Assembly: GCF_014191605.1 (NCBI RefSeq)
Contig: NZ_JACHWU010000003.1
Coordinates: 62,001-126,000 of the forward strand
Origin: Prauserella isguenensis
GTDB taxonomy: Bacteria; Actinomycetota; Actinomycetes; Mycobacteriales; Pseudonocardiaceae
Length of the DNA: 64,000 bases
Direction of reading: 5' to 3'
The notes under the pieces were generated by a model. That model made no database searches and had not been told where the DNA came from. It saw only the letters and a program-made list of their open reading frames with translations. Shown here piece by piece: positions 8,736 through 17,526 of this stretch. Positions within the stretch are counted from its first letter, which is position 1, and the number at the start of each line of letters is the position of its first letter. A program made the position numbers and the translations under genes.

Positions 8736-9494
8736 ATGTGGCCCATGACGCCCGCAACGCAGCGGTCCATCTCCGACGAGATCGCACAGCTCCACGCCGC
8801 GGCCGAGCCCGGCGAGACCCGCACCCGCCTGGACTTCGCGCCGTACCGCAGCTCCACCCTCCGGCACCCGACGAAACAACCCCTCGCCGTCGACCCGGAG
8901 GAGGTGGAGTTGGCCGCCCCGGTCTTCGGCCAGTCCGATGTGGACCCGATCGAGGCGGATCTGACGCTGCACCCTCAGGGTGAGCCGATCGGGGAACGCA
9001 TGGTCGTGACCGGACGGGTACTCGACGCCGACGGACGCCCCGTGCGCGGCCAGCTCGTCGAGATCTGGCAGGCCAACGCCGCCGGCCGCTACGTGCACAA
9101 ACGCGACCAGCACCCCGCTCCCCTCGACCCGCACTTCCACGGCGCGGGCCGGTGCCTGACCGACGACGAGGGCCGCTACCGGTTCACGACAGTCAAGCCC
9201 GGCCCGTATCCCTGGCGCAACCACGACAACGCCTGGCGTCCCGCCCACATCCACTTCTCGCTCTTCGGCCGGGAGTTCACGCAACGTCTCGTCACGCAGA
9301 TGTACTTCCCCGGGGACCCGCTGTTCCCACTGGACCCGATCTTCCAGTCCATCACCGACGAACAGGCACGCCGGCGCCTGATCGCGACCTACGACCACGA
9401 CGTCACCACCCACGAATGGGCCACCGGATACAGCTGGGACATCGTGCTGACCGGCTCGCACGCCACCCCGATGGAGGAGGACGACCATGCGTGA
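8736..9494 (+). CDS. pcaH: Protocatechuate 3,4-dioxygenase beta subunit
   Basis: 252 residues. Intradiol ring-cleaving dioxygenase subunit carrying the non-haem Fe(III) site: Tyr119 (AGRYVHKRDQHP), Tyr158 (PGPYPWRNH), His171 and His173 (RPAHIHFS) match the four known ligands. With PcaG it cleaves protocatechuate to 3-carboxy-cis,cis-muconate. No clear ribosome site precedes either ATG 8736 or ATG 8745; 8745 is an equally possible start. First gene of a tightly packed operon, overlapping pcaG by eight bases. Confidence 0.93.
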   Translation: MWPMTPATQRSISDEIAQLHAAAEPGETRTRLDFAPYRSSTLRHPTKQPLAVDPEEVELAAPVFGQSDVDPIEADLTLHPQGEPIGERMVVTGRVLDADGRPVRGQLVEIWQANAAGRYVHKRDQHPAPLDPHFHGAGRCLTDDEGRYRFTTVKPGPYPWRNHDNAWRPAHIHFSLFGREFTQRLVTQMYFPGDPLFPLDPIFQSITDEQARRRLIATYDHDVTTHEWATGYSWDIVLTGSHATPMEEDDHA

Positions 9495-10053
9495 GCAGGG
9501 ACGGAGCACCCCGACCCCCGGCCAGACCGTCGGCCCGTTCTTCCACTACGCCCTGCCCTACGACGACGGCCCACGCCTGGCACCGCCCGGCGCGGCAGGC
9601 ACGATCCGGCTGCACGGCACCGTCTACGACGGCGCAGGCGCCCCGGTTCCCGACGCGCTCCTGGAGATCCGGCAGGCCGACGCCGCGGGCCGCATCCCCC
9701 GCACCGAGGGGTCGCTGCGCCGCGACGGCCGGTTCACCGGCTGGGGCCGGGCCGCCACGGACGCGGCCGGCCGCTACGCGTTCACGACCGTCGAACCGGC
9801 GCCCACCCGGGACGGCGCGGCCGCGTACTTCGCGGTGACCGTGTTCGCCCGCGGCCTGCTCGACCGGGTGTTCACCCGCATCTACATCCCCGGCCCGGCC
9901 CTCGACGGCGACCCGTTGCTCACCGCGCTGCCGGAGGAGCGCAGGGGCACACTGGTCGCCATGCGCGACTCCAACGGCGGCCTGCGCCACGACATCCGTC
10001 TCCAGGGTGACGGCGAAACGGTGTTCCTGACGTTCCCGGGTCACGACGGATGA
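9487..10053 (+). CDS. pcaG: Protocatechuate 3,4-dioxygenase alpha subunit
   Basis: 188 residues. Shares the dioxygenase beta-sandwich with PcaH (TPGQTVGPFFHYALPY, LLEIRQADAAGRI, DAAGRYAFTTVEP) but lacks the iron-ligand HIH, as expected for the structural alpha chain. It overlaps pcaH by eight bases and pcaB by four (ATGA), so subunit synthesis is probably coupled. Length matches the family (about 190-200). Confidence 0.92.
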   Translation: MREQGRSTPTPGQTVGPFFHYALPYDDGPRLAPPGAAGTIRLHGTVYDGAGAPVPDALLEIRQADAAGRIPRTEGSLRRDGRFTGWGRAATDAAGRYAFTTVEPAPTRDGAAAYFAVTVFARGLLDRVFTRIYIPGPALDGDPLLTALPEERRGTLVAMRDSNGGLRHDIRLQGDGETVFLTFPGHDG

Positions 10054-11234
10054 GCGGACTGCTCGAACCCGGCGCGCACCGGGCGGCCGACCTGACCGGC
10101 GACGCCGCGGTGGCGGAGGCACTGCGTACGGTCGAGATCGCCTGGCTGCACTCGCTCGCCAAGACCGGCGCGATGGAGGCCGCCGACGCCGGCCGCGCGG
10201 CCGAGGCTCTCGCCCGCGTGCGCCTCGACGTCGACGAGCTCGCGCGGAAGACCGAAGACGCGGGCAACCCGGTGGTTCCACTCGTCACCGCGCTGCGGGG
10301 CGCCCTCGGCGACGACCGTCTCGCCGCACGCGTCCACCGCGGGCTGACCAGCCAGGACACACTGGACACCGCGCTCGTGCTGCTGGCGAGGGACGCATTC
10401 GACCGGATCGGCGCGGAACTCCGCACCACCGCGGACCACCTCGCGGCGCTGGCCGAACGCCACCGCGACGACGTCATGCCGGGCCGTACCCTCACGCAGT
10501 ACGCCGTCCCGGTCACCTTCGGACTGACGGCGGCGCAGTGGCTCGCCGGTGTCCTCGACGCCGGTGGCGCCGTCCGGGACCGCAGAGACCGCCTGCCGGT
10601 GCAGTGCGGCGGCGCCGCCGGCACGCTCTCACTCGTTGCCGAGCTCGGACCCGACCCCGTGTCGACGGGCCGCACGTTCGCGGCCGAACTCGGGTTGCGA
10701 TGGCCCGGCCTGCCGTGGCACACCCGTCGACGTCCGATCACCGACATCGGCGACGCTCTCGTCGGCGTGTGCGATGCGCTCGGGGTCGTCGCCACCGACG
10801 TCGGGGTGTTGGGCAGGCCCGAGATCGGCGAGGTCCACGAGGGCTCCTCCCCCGGCCGCGGTGGTTCGTCGACCATGCCGCACAAACGGAATCCGGTGCT
10901 GTCCGTCCTGATCCGCGGGGCGGCACTGCAGGCCCCTCAGCTCGGCGCGCAGCTGCATCTCGCGGCCGCACAGGCCGTGGACCAACGACCGGACGGTCCG
11001 TGGCACGCCGAGTGGCCCGCGCTCCGCCGCCTCCTCGAACTCGTGATCACGGCCACGTCGCAGGCCACCGAGCTGGTCCAGGGGCTCGAGGTCGACACCG
11101 CCACCATGCGCGCCCACGCCGACAGCGCCGCCGACCGGCTCCTCGCCGAGCGGGGCACCTCCGGCGACCCGGCCGGCTATCTCGGTGCCGCGGGACGATT
11201 CGTCGACACCGTCCTCGACCGTCACCGCCGCTGA
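10050..11234 (+). CDS. pcaB: 3-carboxy-cis,cis-muconate cycloisomerase
   Basis: 394 residues, fumarase/aspartase superfamily. The signature loop SSTMPHKRNPV lies at 273-283, preceded by the glycine-rich GSSPGRGG. The TSQD motif near residue 100 supplies catalytic-site residues. It lactonises 3-carboxymuconate to 4-carboxymuconolactone. It is shorter than the usual roughly 450-residue bacterial PcaB; the shortage appears to be at the C terminus. Operon position between pcaG and pcaC supports the assignment. Confidence 0.92.
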   Translation: MSGLLEPGAHRAADLTGDAAVAEALRTVEIAWLHSLAKTGAMEAADAGRAAEALARVRLDVDELARKTEDAGNPVVPLVTALRGALGDDRLAARVHRGLTSQDTLDTALVLLARDAFDRIGAELRTTADHLAALAERHRDDVMPGRTLTQYAVPVTFGLTAAQWLAGVLDAGGAVRDRRDRLPVQCGGAAGTLSLVAELGPDPVSTGRTFAAELGLRWPGLPWHTRRRPITDIGDALVGVCDALGVVATDVGVLGRPEIGEVHEGSSPGRGGSSTMPHKRNPVLSVLIRGAALQAPQLGAQLHLAAAQAVDQRPDGPWHAEWPALRRLLELVITATSQATELVQGLEVDTATMRAHADSAADRLLAERGTSGDPAGYLGAAGRFVDTVLDRHRR

Positions 11235-11264
11235 CATCCGACCGACCCACGACGGGAGATGGCC

Positions 11265-11711
11265 ATGCCCGACACGTACGACGACGGCATGCGGGTGCGC
11301 CGCGAGGTCCTCGGCGACGCGCACGTCGACCGCGCCGAAGCGCGCAAGAACGGTTTCACCGAGGACTTCCAGGACCTGATCACCCGCTACGCGTGGGGAA
11401 GCGTGTGGACACGCCCCGCCCTCGACCGGCGTATGCGCAGCGTCGCGGTGCTCACGGCACTGCTCGCCCACGGCCACTGGGACGAGTTCGCCATGCACGT
11501 GCGCGCGGCGCTCACCAACGGCCTCACCACCGACGAGATCCGCGAGGTGATCCTCCAGAGCGCCGTCTACTGTGGAGTTCCGGCCGCCAATCACGGATTC
11601 GCCGTGGCACAACAGGTTCTCGAAGAGCAGCAGGTGCTGGATGAGCAGCGGGGTCGCGGGGAAGAACCGGCTGCCGGTCAGGACGGCGGCCGGCGGGCGG
11701 GTGGGGCATGA
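11265..11711 (+). CDS. pcaC: 4-carboxymuconolactone decarboxylase
   Basis: 148 residues, carboxymuconolactone decarboxylase family (AhpD-like fold): NGFTEDFQDLITRYAWGSVW, the LTNGLTTDEIREVILQSAVY helix and CGVPAANHGF. It converts 4-carboxymuconolactone to 3-oxoadipate enol-lactone. ATG 11265 is chosen over ATG 11259 because GGGAG at 11254-11258 is correctly spaced only for the later codon. After about residue 118 comes a Gln/Glu/Gly-rich tail not needed for the fold. It is not fused to PcaD, unlike the PcaL fusion of many actinobacteria. It overlaps pobA by four bases. Confidence 0.9.
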   Translation: MPDTYDDGMRVRREVLGDAHVDRAEARKNGFTEDFQDLITRYAWGSVWTRPALDRRMRSVAVLTALLAHGHWDEFAMHVRAALTNGLTTDEIREVILQSAVYCGVPAANHGFAVAQQVLEEQQVLDEQRGRGEEPAAGQDGGRRAGGA

Positions 11712-12895
11712 GTGCGCGCGAGGTCACCACCACGCGCGTGGGGATCGTCGGCGGTGGCCCGGCGGGACTCATGCTCTCCCACCTCCTCGCGCGGCGTGGG
11801 ATCGACTCGGTCGTCGTCGATCACCGCACCCGCGACGAGATCGAACGGACCGTGCGGGCGGGCATCCTCGAAGCCGACAGCGTGCGACTGCTCAGTGAGA
11901 CCGGCGTGTCCGACCGTGTCCTGTCCGACGGCGACCGCCACGGCGGCACGTACCTCGCCTTCGGCGGCCGGCTGCACCACATCGACTTTCAGGAGCTCGC
12001 CGGGGCGTCGGTGTGGCTGTACCCGCAGACCGAGGTGTTCGTCGACCTCGCCGACACCCGCGCCGCCGCGGGTGGGGATGTACGGTTCGGCGTCAGCGAC
12101 ACGTCGGTACACGACATCACCGGCGAGCGACCATCGATCCGGTTCACCGGGGCCGACGGCAACGCCCATGAGGTGCGGTGCCGCTACCTCGTCGGCGCCG
12201 ACGGCTCCCACAGCCTGTGCCGGCACGCGATCCCTCCCACCGCGATCCGGCAGTACCGCAAGGAGTATCCCTTCGCGTGGTTCGGCATCCTCTGCGAGGC
12301 ACCGAGAAGTGCGCCGGAGCTGATCTACAACCACTCCGACCGCGGGTTCGCGCTGATCAGTCAGCGGACCGAGACGACGCAGCGGATGTACTTCCAGTGC
12401 GATCCCGACGAAGACGTCGACGCCTGGTCGGACGACGCGATCTGGTCGGAGCTGCAGGCCCGAGTGGGAGCCAACGGCCACGAACTCCCGGAGGGCCCGA
12501 TCACCGGGAAATCGGTGCTCCGGTTCCGGAGCAACGTCGTCGAGCCGATGCGGTACGGGAGCATGGTGCTGGCGGGCGATGCCGCCCACACTGTTCCGCC
12601 GACCGGTGCGAAAGGTCTCAACCTCGCGCTGGCCGACGTGCGCGTCCTCACCGACGCTCTCGGACAGGCGCTGGCGGGCGACGACGACGCGCTGGACGAG
12701 TACTCCCGCCGCGCGCTCGACCGGGTCTGGCGGTCACAGCATTTCTCGTACTGGATGACCTCGATGCTGCACCGTCACGACGGAGCCGACGCGTTCGACC
12801 TGCGGCGCCAGGTCGCGGAACTGCGTTCGGTGGTGGGATCCACAGCGGGCGCGACGTATCTCGCGGAGGCCTACACGGGCTGGCCCTCCGGATGA
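11708..12895 (+). CDS. pobA: 4-hydroxybenzoate 3-monooxygenase
   Basis: 395 residues, FAD-dependent class A aromatic hydroxylase. GGGPAGL near residue 15 binds the FAD ADP moiety, GADGSHSLCR near 160 is the DG motif, and GDAAHTVPPTGAKGLNLA near 290 binds the ribityl and closes the active site. It produces protocatechuate from 4-hydroxybenzoate, feeding the four upstream pca enzymes; it is the last gene of that operon. Length equals the Pseudomonas PobA (394). NADH versus NADPH preference cannot be read here. Confidence 0.92.
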   Translation: MSAREVTTTRVGIVGGGPAGLMLSHLLARRGIDSVVVDHRTRDEIERTVRAGILEADSVRLLSETGVSDRVLSDGDRHGGTYLAFGGRLHHIDFQELAGASVWLYPQTEVFVDLADTRAAAGGDVRFGVSDTSVHDITGERPSIRFTGADGNAHEVRCRYLVGADGSHSLCRHAIPPTAIRQYRKEYPFAWFGILCEAPRSAPELIYNHSDRGFALISQRTETTQRMYFQCDPDEDVDAWSDDAIWSELQARVGANGHELPEGPITGKSVLRFRSNVVEPMRYGSMVLAGDAAHTVPPTGAKGLNLALADVRVLTDALGQALAGDDDALDEYSRRALDRVWRSQHFSYWMTSMLHRHDGADAFDLRRQVAELRSVVGSTAGATYLAEAYTGWPSG

Positions 12896-13005
12896 CCGCC
12901 CGGACCCGCACTCGCAATCGGACTTGAGCTCGACGCCCCGTACTGACAGGCTTCCCACCGCGGCACCGACCGAGGCGGGCGGTGTCATGACCAGGAGGTG
13001 CACAC

Positions 13006-13884
13006 GTGGCGAAACCGGCTCGCGCGCTCGCCGGCGCGCTCGAACCCGTCACCGGTCAGGTCTACTTCGCGCAGGAATGTCACGACGCCTACGAGGCGCT
13101 CGGGTTCGACGGCAGCCCCGGCTCCCGCGACGGCGTGGCCAACCCGGACGGCGCCGCCTACTTCACCAGTCGCGGGTCGATCCTGGGCCAGGTGCCCGGC
13201 GAGGTGATCGCGGCGACCTTCGCCGTGTTCAACCCCGAGGTCGTCGTCCCCGCCGTCGCCCACGGTTGGTCGCTCACCGACGCCGCGACGATCTGCCGCG
13301 CACGGACCGACGGCGCGACGCGCCAACTCGCCGGTGTCCTCGGTGAGCGCCCCGACCGCCTCGACGAGGCGCGGTCGCTGTTGGAGCGGGCCGTCGAGCC
13401 GCTGCGCCCCGAGGGCAAGCCGCTGTTCGCGGGCCTGCGGTCACTCGGCCTACCCGGTGATCCCGTCGGTGACGTGTGGCGCCTCGGCGACATGCTCCGC
13501 GAGTACCGCGGCGACGCCCACATCGCCGCCTGGACCGACGCCGGATTCGACGCCACGGAGATCGGACTGCTCACCGAGCTGTACTGGGGCCTGCCCATGC
13601 GCACCTACATCCGCTCGCGCGCGTGGCGTGCCGAGCAGCTCGACGCCGCCGAGCAGCGGCTCGTCGCCCGCGGCCTGGTCGCCGACGGTGCTCTGACCGA
13701 CCGGGGCAGGACGGAACGCGAGGCCGTGGAGACCGCGACGGACCGCCAGTGCCGGCCGATCGTCGACGCGCTCGGCGACGAGCTGCAGACCCTGATCGAG
13801 ATCGTGCGCCCGTGGGGCCGCGCCGTGTGTGAGGCGGGCGGGTACCCGTCGGCCGGCCCGATGGTCGAGGCCGCCCGGCGCTGA
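13006..13884 (+). CDS. SCO6745-family protein (helical HTH-like protein of unknown function)
   Basis: 292 residues, soluble, no signal peptide or membrane segment. It resembles the widespread actinobacterial SCO6745 family: an N-terminal MAKPARALAGALEPVTGQVYF segment, a central mostly helical region, and a C-terminal MarR-like winged-helix stretch (LVARGLVADGALTDRGRTERE). The GTG start has a strong AGGAGGTG site five bases upstream. It lies 110 bases after pobA in the same direction, and need not belong to that operon. Function unknown; a ligand-binding or regulatory role is only a guess. Confidence 0.75.
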   Translation: MAKPARALAGALEPVTGQVYFAQECHDAYEALGFDGSPGSRDGVANPDGAAYFTSRGSILGQVPGEVIAATFAVFNPEVVVPAVAHGWSLTDAATICRARTDGATRQLAGVLGERPDRLDEARSLLERAVEPLRPEGKPLFAGLRSLGLPGDPVGDVWRLGDMLREYRGDAHIAAWTDAGFDATEIGLLTELYWGLPMRTYIRSRAWRAEQLDAAEQRLVARGLVADGALTDRGRTEREAVETATDRQCRPIVDALGDELQTLIEIVRPWGRAVCEAGGYPSAGPMVEAARR

Positions 13885-13980
13885 TTCCGCGCCTCGCCGC
13901 GGCGTCGGCGACCCGCCTACGTCGGTCGTTCCGTCTCCCGACGTGACCGACCGAGGACGGCGCCGGTTAGATTCGATGCG

Positions 13981-14835
13981 ATGGATTTCAACAGTGATGC
14001 CGAGGCGCCGTCGTGGTTCCGCACCGCGCTGGCCCAACGGCCCGAACACCATGACACGACCGTCGACGACGGCAAGGTTCACCTGCGCTGCTGGGGAACC
14101 GAGGCCGGGCCCGGGGTGGTGCTCGTGCACGGTGGTTCGGCCCATTCCGGATGGTGGGATCACATCGCGCCGCTGCTCGCCCAGGATCGGCGGGTCGTGG
14201 CCGTGGACCTGTCGGGTCACGGCGACAGTGCCGCCCGGGAGGCCTACGACATCACGCTCTGGGCACGGGAGGTCGTCGCCGCCGCCGAGGCCGGTGGCAT
14301 CGACGGGCCGTTCCACGTCGTCGGGCACAGCATGGGCGGCTGGGTGACCGCCCAGACCGGCGCCGAGTTCGGCGACCGGCTCACGGGCCTGACGATCGTC
14401 GATTCCCCGCTCAACGACCAGCCCCCGGAGGACCGCCAGGCCAGGCCCGTCCGCGTGTACCCGGACCGGGAGACGATCCTCGGCCGATTCCGCACGCTGC
14501 CGCCCCAGGATGTGCTGCTGCCCTACATCCGCAGGCACATCGCCGAGGAATCCGTGCGGGAGGTCGACGACGGCTGGACGTGGAAGTTCGACCCGACCCT
14601 GAAGGTCCCGCACACGCCGTTGCGCGGCATCCTGCCCCGGATCGACCGGCCGACGTCGTTCATCCGTACCGAGCACGGCCTCGTCCCGCCGGAGATGGCC
14701 CGCGAGATCCGGTCCCTGTTGCGGCCGGACAGTGTGCTGGTCGACCTGCCCGACGCGGGACACCACCCGATGCTGGACCGGCCGTTGTCCCTCGTCACGG
14801 CCCTGCGCACGATCCTCGCCGCAGCCGGGAGCTGA
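13981..14835 (+). CDS. Alpha/beta hydrolase
   Basis: 284 residues. HGGSAHSGWWDHI forms the oxyanion loop, GHSMGG near residue 118 holds the nucleophile serine, and DAGHHPML near 260 the catalytic histidine. The cap region (residues about 140-200) is rich in charged residues. It is close in fold to 3-oxoadipate enol-lactonase and MhpC hydrolases but does not carry the usual PcaD pattern, so I do not assign it to the pca pathway, although it could fill that missing step. Convergent with the acyl-CoA ligase. Confidence 0.82.
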   Translation: MDFNSDAEAPSWFRTALAQRPEHHDTTVDDGKVHLRCWGTEAGPGVVLVHGGSAHSGWWDHIAPLLAQDRRVVAVDLSGHGDSAAREAYDITLWAREVVAAAEAGGIDGPFHVVGHSMGGWVTAQTGAEFGDRLTGLTIVDSPLNDQPPEDRQARPVRVYPDRETILGRFRTLPPQDVLLPYIRRHIAEESVREVDDGWTWKFDPTLKVPHTPLRGILPRIDRPTSFIRTEHGLVPPEMAREIRSLLRPDSVLVDLPDAGHHPMLDRPLSLVTALRTILAAAGS

Positions 14836-14901
14836 CGCCCGCACCGGCGAACCGGGCCGCCGCCCGTGCCGGTCCGGCCCGGCGGCGGGCGGAGCGATTC
14901 G

Positions 14902-16506
14902 TCAGCCGATGCGCGGTCGGCCCTGCCAGACCTGTTCCCGCAGCACGTACTTGCGGATCTTGCCCGTGGAGGTCTTGGGCAGATCCGTGAACACGACGCG
15001 GCGGGGCGCCTTGAACCGCGCGAGCCGTGTCCGGACGTGTTCCACGATCTCGTCGGCGGTGACGTCGGCGCCCTCGTGCACGGTCACGTAGGCCGCGGGC
15101 ACCTCGCCCCACTTCTCGTCGGGCACGGCGATCACCGCGACCTCGAGGACGGCCGGATGGTCGGCGATGACCTGCTCCACCTCGACCGAAGCGATGTTCT
15201 CGCCGCCGGAGATGATCACGTCCTTGCTGCGGTCCCGCAGTTCCACGTAGCCGTCCGGGTGCATCACACCGATATCGCCGGTGCGGAACCATCCGTCCGG
15301 CGCAGCCGCCCGCGTGGCGTCCGGGTCCCGGTAGTAGCCGAGCATCACGTTGTTGCCGCGCAGCGCGATCTGCCCGGTCGTCTCACCGTCGGCGGGCACG
15401 TCGCCGCCGTCGTCGGCGACGACCCGCACCCGGCAGGCGATCAGGTTGCCGACGCCCTGACGGGCCTTCAACCGTGCCTGTTCGCCGGGTTCCAGCGCGG
15501 ACCACTCGGGCCGCCAGTCGCAGATCATCGCCGGGCCGAACGTCTCGGTCAGCCCGTACAGGTGCGTGACCTCGAATCCCAGTTCGGCCATCCGCCGCAG
15601 GATCGCAGGCGACGGCGGCGCACCCCCGGTGGCGATCCGCACCGTCCTCGGCAGCGGCTGCGCCTCGGCCGCGTAGGCCACCATCGCCAGCACGGTCGGC
15701 GCCCCGTTCAGATGGGTGACGCCCTCCTCGGAGAGCAGTCGCCACACCTCGGCCGGGTCCACCGCTGGCAGGCACACGTGCGTCGCCGCGGCCGCAGTGA
15801 CCGCCCACGGGAAGCACCAGCCGTTGCAGTGGAACATCGGCAACGTCCACAGGTGCACCGCCGACGGCGACAGCCCCGTGTGCCCCACCATCGCAAGCGC
15901 TTGCAGGTACGCGCCCCGGTGGTGGTACATCACGCCTTTCGGCTTGCCCGTCGTGCCCGACGTGTAGTTGATCGACAACAGCGATCGCTCGTCGACCGGA
16001 GCGACGGCCTGCGGCGTCGCCGTGTCCAGCAGCCGCTCGTACTCCTCACCGGCACGGATTGTGATCGGCGGCTCGTCAAGTCCGGCCAAGGTCTCGCCGA
16101 CCGTGGCGTCGAAGGCCGGGTCGTGGACCAGGACCCCGGCACCGGAATGTTCCAGGATGTAACCGACCTCCGCCGCCGACAACCGCGTGTTGACGGCCAC
16201 CAGCGGCACCCCGGCCCACGGCACCCCGAAGTGCGCCTCCAGCAGCACGTGCGTGTTCGGAGCCAGTACCGCCACCGGACGTCCGTCCGCCAGGGCGGCC
16301 AGCCCACCCGCGAGTCGGCGGCACCGCTCGCGCAACTCCGTGTACGACCACCGCCGCGTGCCGTCGACCACGGCGATGCGGTCACCGTGTGCAGCGGCCG
16401 CGCGGTCGAGGAACGACACCGGCGACAACGGCTCCCACGACAAGCCCGACAACTCCGTAGGCACCGACTCGTGCAGGACCGACTCGGGCAGCGCCGACTC
16501 GTCCAT
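14902..16506 (-). CDS. AMP-forming acyl-CoA ligase
   Basis: 534 residues, ANL superfamily. The P-loop YTSGTTGKPKGV, the adenine-binding GLTETFG, GYYRDPDATRAAAPDGWFRTGDIG and the C-terminal catalytic lysine region LPKTSTGKIRKYVLRE are intact. The closest recognisable group is the medium-chain / methylmercaptopropionyl-CoA ligase-like (DmdB, FadD-like) clade. The N-terminal 25 residues are a loose PESVLHESVPTE-type extension. GGAAGGAG lies six bases before the ATG. A strong hairpin in the leader separates it from the upstream hydrolase gene. The natural acid is unknown. Confidence 0.87.
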   Translation of the reverse strand: MDESALPESVLHESVPTELSGLSWEPLSPVSFLDRAAAAHGDRIAVVDGTRRWSYTELRERCRRLAGGLAALADGRPVAVLAPNTHVLLEAHFGVPWAGVPLVAVNTRLSAAEVGYILEHSGAGVLVHDPAFDATVGETLAGLDEPPITIRAGEEYERLLDTATPQAVAPVDERSLLSINYTSGTTGKPKGVMYHHRGAYLQALAMVGHTGLSPSAVHLWTLPMFHCNGWCFPWAVTAAAATHVCLPAVDPAEVWRLLSEEGVTHLNGAPTVLAMVAYAAEAQPLPRTVRIATGGAPPSPAILRRMAELGFEVTHLYGLTETFGPAMICDWRPEWSALEPGEQARLKARQGVGNLIACRVRVVADDGGDVPADGETTGQIALRGNNVMLGYYRDPDATRAAAPDGWFRTGDIGVMHPDGYVELRDRSKDVIISGGENIASVEVEQVIADHPAVLEVAVIAVPDEKWGEVPAAYVTVHEGADVTADEIVEHVRTRLARFKAPRRVVFTDLPKTSTGKIRKYVLREQVWQGRPRIG

Positions 16507-16518
16507 GGGCCACTCCTT

Positions 16519-16547
16519 CCCGGCCGGCGGACACCCGCCGCCGGCCG
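16519..16547 (-). terminator. GC-rich hairpin upstream of the acyl-CoA ligase
   Basis: Perfect 11-base arms (CCGGCCGGCGG at 16519-16529, CCGCCGGCCGG at 16537-16547) with a 7-base loop. On the minus strand it follows the hydrolase stop at 16602 and precedes the ligase ribosome site by a few bases. It may terminate or attenuate transcription from the hydrolase gene, or be a structured leader of the ligase. Confidence 0.5.
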
Positions 16548-16601
16548 GCCGCAGGTACGAGGAAAGTAACCGCGTCAGGCGGGCGCGATCAAACCTTCCC
16601 G

Positions 16602-17321
16602 TCAGCCGACCAGGCCGGCCAGCCGGGCCGTCACCACCGGCCAGGCCGCGCTCAGCGGGTCGATCACCTCGAAATGCGCGGCGCCGGGCACCACGACCAG
16701 CTCCGCCGCCGGGTTGCTGTCCACATACGACTCACTGACCGAGACGGGAAGCCGGTCCTCGGCCCCGTGCACGATCGTCACCGGGCTCTGCGGCGGCGGC
16801 AGCCGCACCGGGTCGAGGTCGGCCCGCTCGTCCGGACGGCAGCCGAGGAAGGCCTCCACCGCCCCGTCGCCGAGGCCGAGCCTGTGGGCCAGCATCAGGT
16901 CGGCCACCGGCGCGAGCGGCAGCGTCCCGAGCAGCCCCGCGGGCGGGCACGCCGACGCCGCCCACAACGCGAGGTGCCCGCCGGCCGAATGCCCGGCCAG
17001 CACCACCTCGCGGGCGCCCACCTGCGCCGGCACCTCGGCCAGCGCGGCGCCGACGTCGCCGACCAAGTCGTCCGGCTCTCCCGGCACCTTGCGGTACTCG
17101 ACGGACACCACCGGCCAGCCCTCGTCGCGGAGCGCCGCCGCGAGCGGGCGTGTGTGGGTCCGGTCGTAGGTGGGCGTCCAGTATCCACCGTGGACGAACA
17201 CCAACAACGGGTACCGCGCCGTCACGGGGAACCAGGCATCCGCGACGTGGTCGGGTTCGTCGCCGTAGCGCAGAGTCCGATCGGGTTCGGGCGCCGGTCG
17301 CGTCAACACCGCACGGTCCAT
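16602..17321 (-). CDS. Alpha/beta hydrolase (esterase / kynurenine-formamidase-like)
   Basis: 239 residues. HGGYW near residue 55 is the oxyanion HGG(Y/F)W motif typical of bacterial arylformamidase-like and HSL-like esterases, and GHSAGGHLALW holds the nucleophile. The C-terminal GAAHFEVIDP supplies the histidine. ATG 17321 is preceded by AGGAGGAGG. Arylformamidase would make tryptophan/kynurenine catabolism a possibility; the adjacent relic of an ACMSD-type decarboxylase belongs to a related pathway. This is suggestive only; a general short-chain esterase is the safer reading. Confidence 0.8.
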   Translation of the reverse strand: MDRAVLTRPAPEPDRTLRYGDEPDHVADAWFPVTARYPLLVFVHGGYWTPTYDRTHTRPLAAALRDEGWPVVSVEYRKVPGEPDDLVGDVGAALAEVPAQVGAREVVLAGHSAGGHLALWAASACPPAGLLGTLPLAPVADLMLAHRLGLGDGAVEAFLGCRPDERADLDPVRLPPPQSPVTIVHGAEDRLPVSVSESYVDSNPAAELVVVPGAAHFEVIDPLSAAWPVVTARLAGLVG

Positions 17322-17375
17322 CACAACCTCCTCCTGCCGAACATCCCTACCCGCCCTCACCGCACGGGCTCGTGG

Positions 17376-17526
17376 TCACCGACGGCGGGTCGCCGGCTCG
17401 AGCGCGGGCAACACCCTGCTGCCTATGAGTTCGATCCCCCGCAACGTATCGAGCCCCTGCGGGGTGCCGAACGGGCCTTGATGTCGGCCAGCAGTTCCGC
17501 CGGCGCCTCGACGGTCGGGTCGATCA
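17376..17526 (-). pseudogene. Possible C-terminal remnant of an LLM-class flavin oxidoreductase
   Basis: On the minus strand the last about 27 codons read GTPQGLDTLRGIELIGSRVLPAL, a pattern like the end of luciferase-like (F420/FMN) monooxygenases. Just upstream, a different frame reads AELLADIKAR, so a frameshift near 17480 would be needed to join them. No start or catalytic region is present. It abuts the ACMSD remnant on the other strand. Low confidence because the segment is short. Confidence 0.3.

Noticed and set aside
13981-14835. PcaD, the missing 3-oxoadipate enol-lactonase
   Set aside because: General alpha/beta hydrolase motifs only; position after an unrelated gene and sequence do not support it.
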